Assembly: GCF_032884065.1 (NCBI RefSeq)
Contig: NW_027062613.1
Location: forward strand, 62,001-126,000
Source of the DNA: Artemia franciscana
Taxonomy: Eukaryota > Arthropoda > Branchiopoda > Anostraca > Artemiidae
Length of the DNA stretch: 64,000 nucleotides
Direction: 5' to 3'
Numbering within the stretch: the stretch's first letter is position 1; the number at the start of each line of letters is the position of its first letter. Shown here in pieces: positions 60,380 through 64,000 of the stretch. The notes under the pieces were generated by a model. The model made no database searches. It was given only the letters and a program-made list of their open reading frames with translations, and was not told the DNA's origin. Made by a program: the position numbers and the translations under genes.

Positions 60380-61090
60380 AATTTCTTCACCAGTGCTGCA
60401 TCCAGCCTGGAATATTACATTGAAAAGAGAAATCATCAATGCAACAGCAAAAACAAAAAAAAAGAAAAAAAAAGAAAGGAGATAGAAGGAGACAGGGGAA
60501 AACTCTTTTCCTAAATGAGTGATTAATATAGACCAGCACTTGAATGAGGCCTTAACCCTGCTCATCCATACAACCACATAGGTCAAATAGCTTACCCGTA
60601 CATAATCAACCATAAAGAATAATCCATGGACAGGCAATCATGTCGTCAATAAGTAGAAGCTGTCGTTTACCAAACAACAAAAACAATAAAGACAAATATT
60701 TCAAAGGCAACAACCCAGCACAAAGGCTCAACAGGAGAATACCCTTTCCTATAGGGTTTCGGCACTTTAAATTCTCTACCTAGTCAAGTGTTGTGCCTAC
60801 CACAGAATATCCATGGCATCCCTGTGTCAGGTATCACCCCCAAAATACATGCCTATGAAAAAAAACAGCAAATTTAAAACAACCAATTAACACCAAAACA
60901 AGCTTATTCTGTTAATATATCCCTCATTTTAGCAGCAATAGGTAAACTAAATGTGATAAATTTTACCAAACCACAAATATTAACTCTTTGCAAAGAACCT
61001 GAATGAACTAAACAATTATAGAATTCATCTTTACCATGTGGCTATTTATTCAAAAATCCACTCTATTAGAAACAATTCAAAATAGAAATA
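60380..61090 (-). mobile_element. Penelope-like terminal segment upstream of the endonuclease (pseudo-LTR-like)
   Basis: Same sequence as the 3' segments at 48830-49440 and 55350-55990. Placed before the EN domain, it is the upstream copy expected when Penelope-like elements form partial tandems (pLTR arrangement). The 152-codon frame at 60179-60637 is not a gene. Confidence 0.6.
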
Positions 61091-61460
61091 TAAAGAAGAA
61101 AAAAAAACTAAAAAAAGGAAACAAAAGTAAAAAACAAAAAAAAACTAAACAGAAAAAAACTAAAAGAAAATTAAATAAATTAAAAAAGAAAAAACAAAAT
61201 AAAGAAAAAGCCTAAAAAGAAAAAAAAAGAAAAAAATTAAAAAAAAGGTTAAAAAACTAAAAAAGAAAAAGGCAAAAAAATAAAAAAGTTAAAAAGATAA
61301 AAAAAGAAAAAACTAAAACAGAAATTAAAAAATAAATAAAAAAAGAAAAAACTAAAAAAAAAAAAAAAATATATATATTTATATATAAGAAAAAAAACTA
61401 AAAAGGAGAAAAAATTAAAAAACAAGGAAGAAAAAAAAATTAAAAAAGAAGAAAAAATTA
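61091..61460. repeat. A-rich low-complexity stretch
   Basis: Repeated AAAAAACTAAAAAAGAAAAA words; a similar shorter tract lies at 52070-52160 in H1. ORFs on the minus strand here are Phe/Leu artefacts. Confidence 0.9.
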
Positions 61461-61464
61461 TATA

Positions 61465-61645
61465 AGTTTTATGCATGTTTTTTGTAAAAAGAGTTTTCAT
61501 ATGACGTCATTATAAGTATATTACAGATCGGGACACCGGGACAGAAATGACGACCGGGACACAACGAATATAAATGACAACCAGGACACTCAAAGAGAAA
61601 TTATGAGACCAGGACCCAGATGACGACCGGGATAGAGGGACACAA
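61465..61645 (+). mobile_element. Helitron 5'-end scrap followed by a GGGACA degenerate tandem
   Basis: TTTTATGCATGTTTTTTG and ATGACGTCATTATAAGTATA match the H2/H3 5' region. Six or more degenerate units on the theme GACGACCGGGACA follow (61527-61640). Confidence 0.55.
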
Positions 61646-61725
61646 CCACAATAAACTTCTTGTCAATAAGTAGTTTCTGGTATAATATTACCTGCATGGT
61701 AGACACTAAAAACGATACAAACACT

Positions 61726-63594
61726 CAGTGGCGTCATTAAGGGGAAATGGGGGAAGAGGCAGTTGCCTCCTAATAACCTCGAAAAACTTATAATTTATAA
61801 AGTAGTGCTAAAACTGTTGCTTGTTTGAAGTGTAAATTTTGATAATCGTTTTGAGTTTATATTTAATTCTTACTCATTTTTATCCTAAGGAAAACGAGAA
61901 AAATAGTGGTCCATTACGCTTCATTATATGCTCTACTTTAATATTTTTCTGAATATGCTACCTTTGAAACTTTATCATCAAGAAAAAACGTGAATCTAGT
62001 TAATTGTAAAATTGAAAAATGTTCTCTGCTTCCTGTTTTGCAAAATCTGCTATGGTCAATTTTTTCCATGATATTTAGGGTGTTTTTCTTCCTAGTTCAC
62101 AATTAGATTCCTTTTTTTGAAAAATTTGAAAGGGGAAAATCTATATACCCTCTAAAGCTACAAACCCGACTGAATTCATCACTGAATCGAAAGTGGATGT
62201 ACACTGAATATAATTCTCTGAATTAAGAAGAAGTTGAAAAAAAACGTAATGCTTTTCATTTGAATTTAAAACTATAATACCATACTGATTTCTGGATATA
62301 TTCACTTCTCTAAATATTTCCTTTAGAAAATAGTAAATGGGTTAAAAATTACGACTGAGATTAGTCGTATTTCAGACAACACAAGCGCAATCTGTGGAAC
62401 CTTTATCCCTGCATCAGCATGCTCTACGAAATTTTTCTGCTGATTATAGAATAAAGTGAATTTAAACAAAAGTTGTATGCTTTTTCTCACAATTTATAAA
62501 TTTCTAGTATCAGTTTTATCATGCAGAACCAGAAACTCGTGATTTGATTGTAAAGGGAATTTTAGACATGAAAATGATATTCAGTGTGAAAATGGATACA
62601 CCTCATGCCCTGTATTACACAAGGAAAACTTGTTTTTTATTTTTATAGAATTTGTTTTTTCTCAACAAAGATACAAATGGAAACGTAATTTTTAAACTTT
62701 ATGATTAAATGCTCCCTTCCAATTTGCATACCTGGTAATTTTTTTTTTTATTAATTTAAGATTTTTCCCTTATTGATGCAAAGGATATTTCATATTTTAT
62801 GGATAATCTTGTCAAACAATAACCAATGGATAAGTTTATAGTTAAAGATTTAATTTTTGAATATATTGTAATTCAAAAAACGGTTACTTTTTAAATGATG
62901 GCAACATTTCACAATATAAAGATTCAAAATCGTTGGAAATACTCTGACTTAACCTGTATGTTTCCTTAGACAGCTCAATTGTGATGCCTATGAAATTTTG
63001 TTTTGGCTTTGGCAACCTAATTTCATTTCCATTTATTAATATAAATTGGCAAAACTACGAATAATCAATGCAATATAAAAATCATAAATAACATATTTTA
63101 ATAAATCATGTATATTATAAGTTTAGAACAATAAATTGATTCTAGCTGAGTCCATTCCATTTTATATTATGTGCAAATAAATGGCGCACTATCCAGAATA
63201 ATATAATTATATGGTTCAAATATGGGATTGAGCGTCCTGTTCAGGGTGTGGGATTGGGGGAAGTAAAGCAGCCTTAGTGGTGAATACGGCTGGAAAAAGG
63301 TCAAGTCTATGCGACATTCACCTTGCCCACCCATAAGTTTAATTACGCTATGCTATTATCATAAGGAGCAGCTCATTGCCGACAATTTTAGTAAAAGCCA
63401 AAAACCAGCACTTGTGTTTTTGATTGTTTGATGAGTTTTTGTTTTTTATAGTGCATTGCATAACGTTTAAAATGCAAAAATGGCGTGTTTAATCAATAGT
63501 TACTTTTCTTCACTACAACTTTAATAGCACCTAACTTTAATAGCACCCCCTCTTACTCTCCCCCTCCCCAATAAAAACTTTAGCTACGTCCATG
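61726..63594. mobile_element. Possible non-autonomous DNA transposon
   Basis: CAGTGGCGTCATTAAGGGG at 61726 and, inverted at 63594, CATGGACGTAGCTAAAG share an imperfect terminal inverted repeat. Both are followed inward by a G-rich stretch (C-rich at the right end). Many CAGTGGCGTAGC-type termini are known from DNA transposons. Flanking 8-mers (CAAACACT and CAACGAAT) are only weakly alike. The 1.87 kb interior is A+T-rich with no ORF recognised. Confidence 0.25.
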
Positions 63595-64000
63595 CAACGA
63601 ATATTAGCTGTGAAAATGTGACGGATCTATGCTATTAAAATATGCTAAAAAATATGACTCTCACCCACGATTTTTTCGATATTAAGGCTCTTAACAATTT
63701 TCTCTAACTTGCAGCCTGTATTTATTTTTTTTTAAAGCAAAAATTACAATAATGCCAATTTCCAAAAAATATTTAAATGTTTTCGAGTTGTTATATCTAT
63801 CATATCTCTTTAAATTATCAATAATTGTGCATGCATTTACTTTTTCTCTAAAATGACTATCCTGGTATCCTTTAATATTCTGGAATGAAAATGACAAGCT
63901 AAATAAGTCCTAAGTTTGATAGAATTCGTTAATAGCATTAATTTTTGGAGAAAAAGATTTATTTTAGTCACGTCAAATTTACATACATCAGTATTGCAAT
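63595..64000. other. No recognisable feature
   Basis: A+T-rich; the 68-codon minus-strand frame at 63691-63897 resembles nothing I know. Confidence 0.4.

Noticed and set aside
60179..60637. 152-codon minus-strand frame, related frames at 48737-49003 and 55118-55540
   Set aside because: The similarity comes from the shared non-coding Penelope-like terminal segment; frames are hydrophobic and not conserved in length.

Overview
The window looks like a gene-poor, A+T-rich stretch of an invertebrate nuclear genome made almost entirely of transposable elements (TEs) and their debris. Nothing bacterial or viral is seen: there are no operons, no ribosome binding sites and no long intact host ORFs. 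The TE mix fits an arthropod: several LINE clades, a Penelope-like element with a GIY-YIG endonuclease, Helitrons, and an LTR-element integrase scrap. The palindrome-headed 1.7 kb repeat is one I associate from memory with brine shrimp (Artemia); that is recollection and was not checked.

Layout. 1-2777 (-): decayed two-ORF LINE whose reverse transcriptase (RT) runs off the left edge, with a 78 bp tandem repeat before ORF1. 2980-6786: mostly unannotatable, with an unassigned coding-like relic at 5219-6140 (-). 6787-8509: best copy of a 1.7 kb palindrome-headed element with Helentron-like ends, here called the E family. 9380-26990: nested duplications. A 7.2 kb block (9747-16968) is repeated in tandem (16969-25820) and itself contains a diverged 2.25 kb tandem unit (X+Y). 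The second copy is interrupted by a clean E insertion (21920-23626). Each block carries a LINE RT scrap next to an integrase C-terminal scrap. 28720-29515: three 263 bp satellite units. 30600-31405: a ~330 bp diverged tandem, interrupted by a 5'-truncated LINE with an open RT reading frame (31405-32787, +). 32930-35960: A-rich degenerate arrays that flip to T-rich near 35.3 kb. 36000-41145: more E copies. 41640-42616 (+) and 43935-45560 (-): two more LINE 3' portions.

48.4-61.6 kb is a second TE cluster. A possible first coding exon of a host gene lies at 48424-48483. After it come Penelope-like 3' segments (-), an internally deleted Helitron (49773-52995, +) butted against a second Helitron (53002-54957, +), long AT microsatellites, and a Penelope-like element (57080-61090, -) in which the GIY-YIG endonuclease precedes the RT. 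That is the permuted domain order described for Naiad/Chlamys-type elements. 61640-64000 holds a possible DNA transposon and otherwise nothing I can name.

No gene here looks fully functional. The most informative signals are: (i) palindrome arms in the E family whose copy-specific differences are shared by both arms; (ii) an insertion with a recoverable empty site that defines the E-family ends; (iii) the permuted EN-RT Penelope-like element; (iv) the relative dating of events in the 9.7-27 kb nested duplication.
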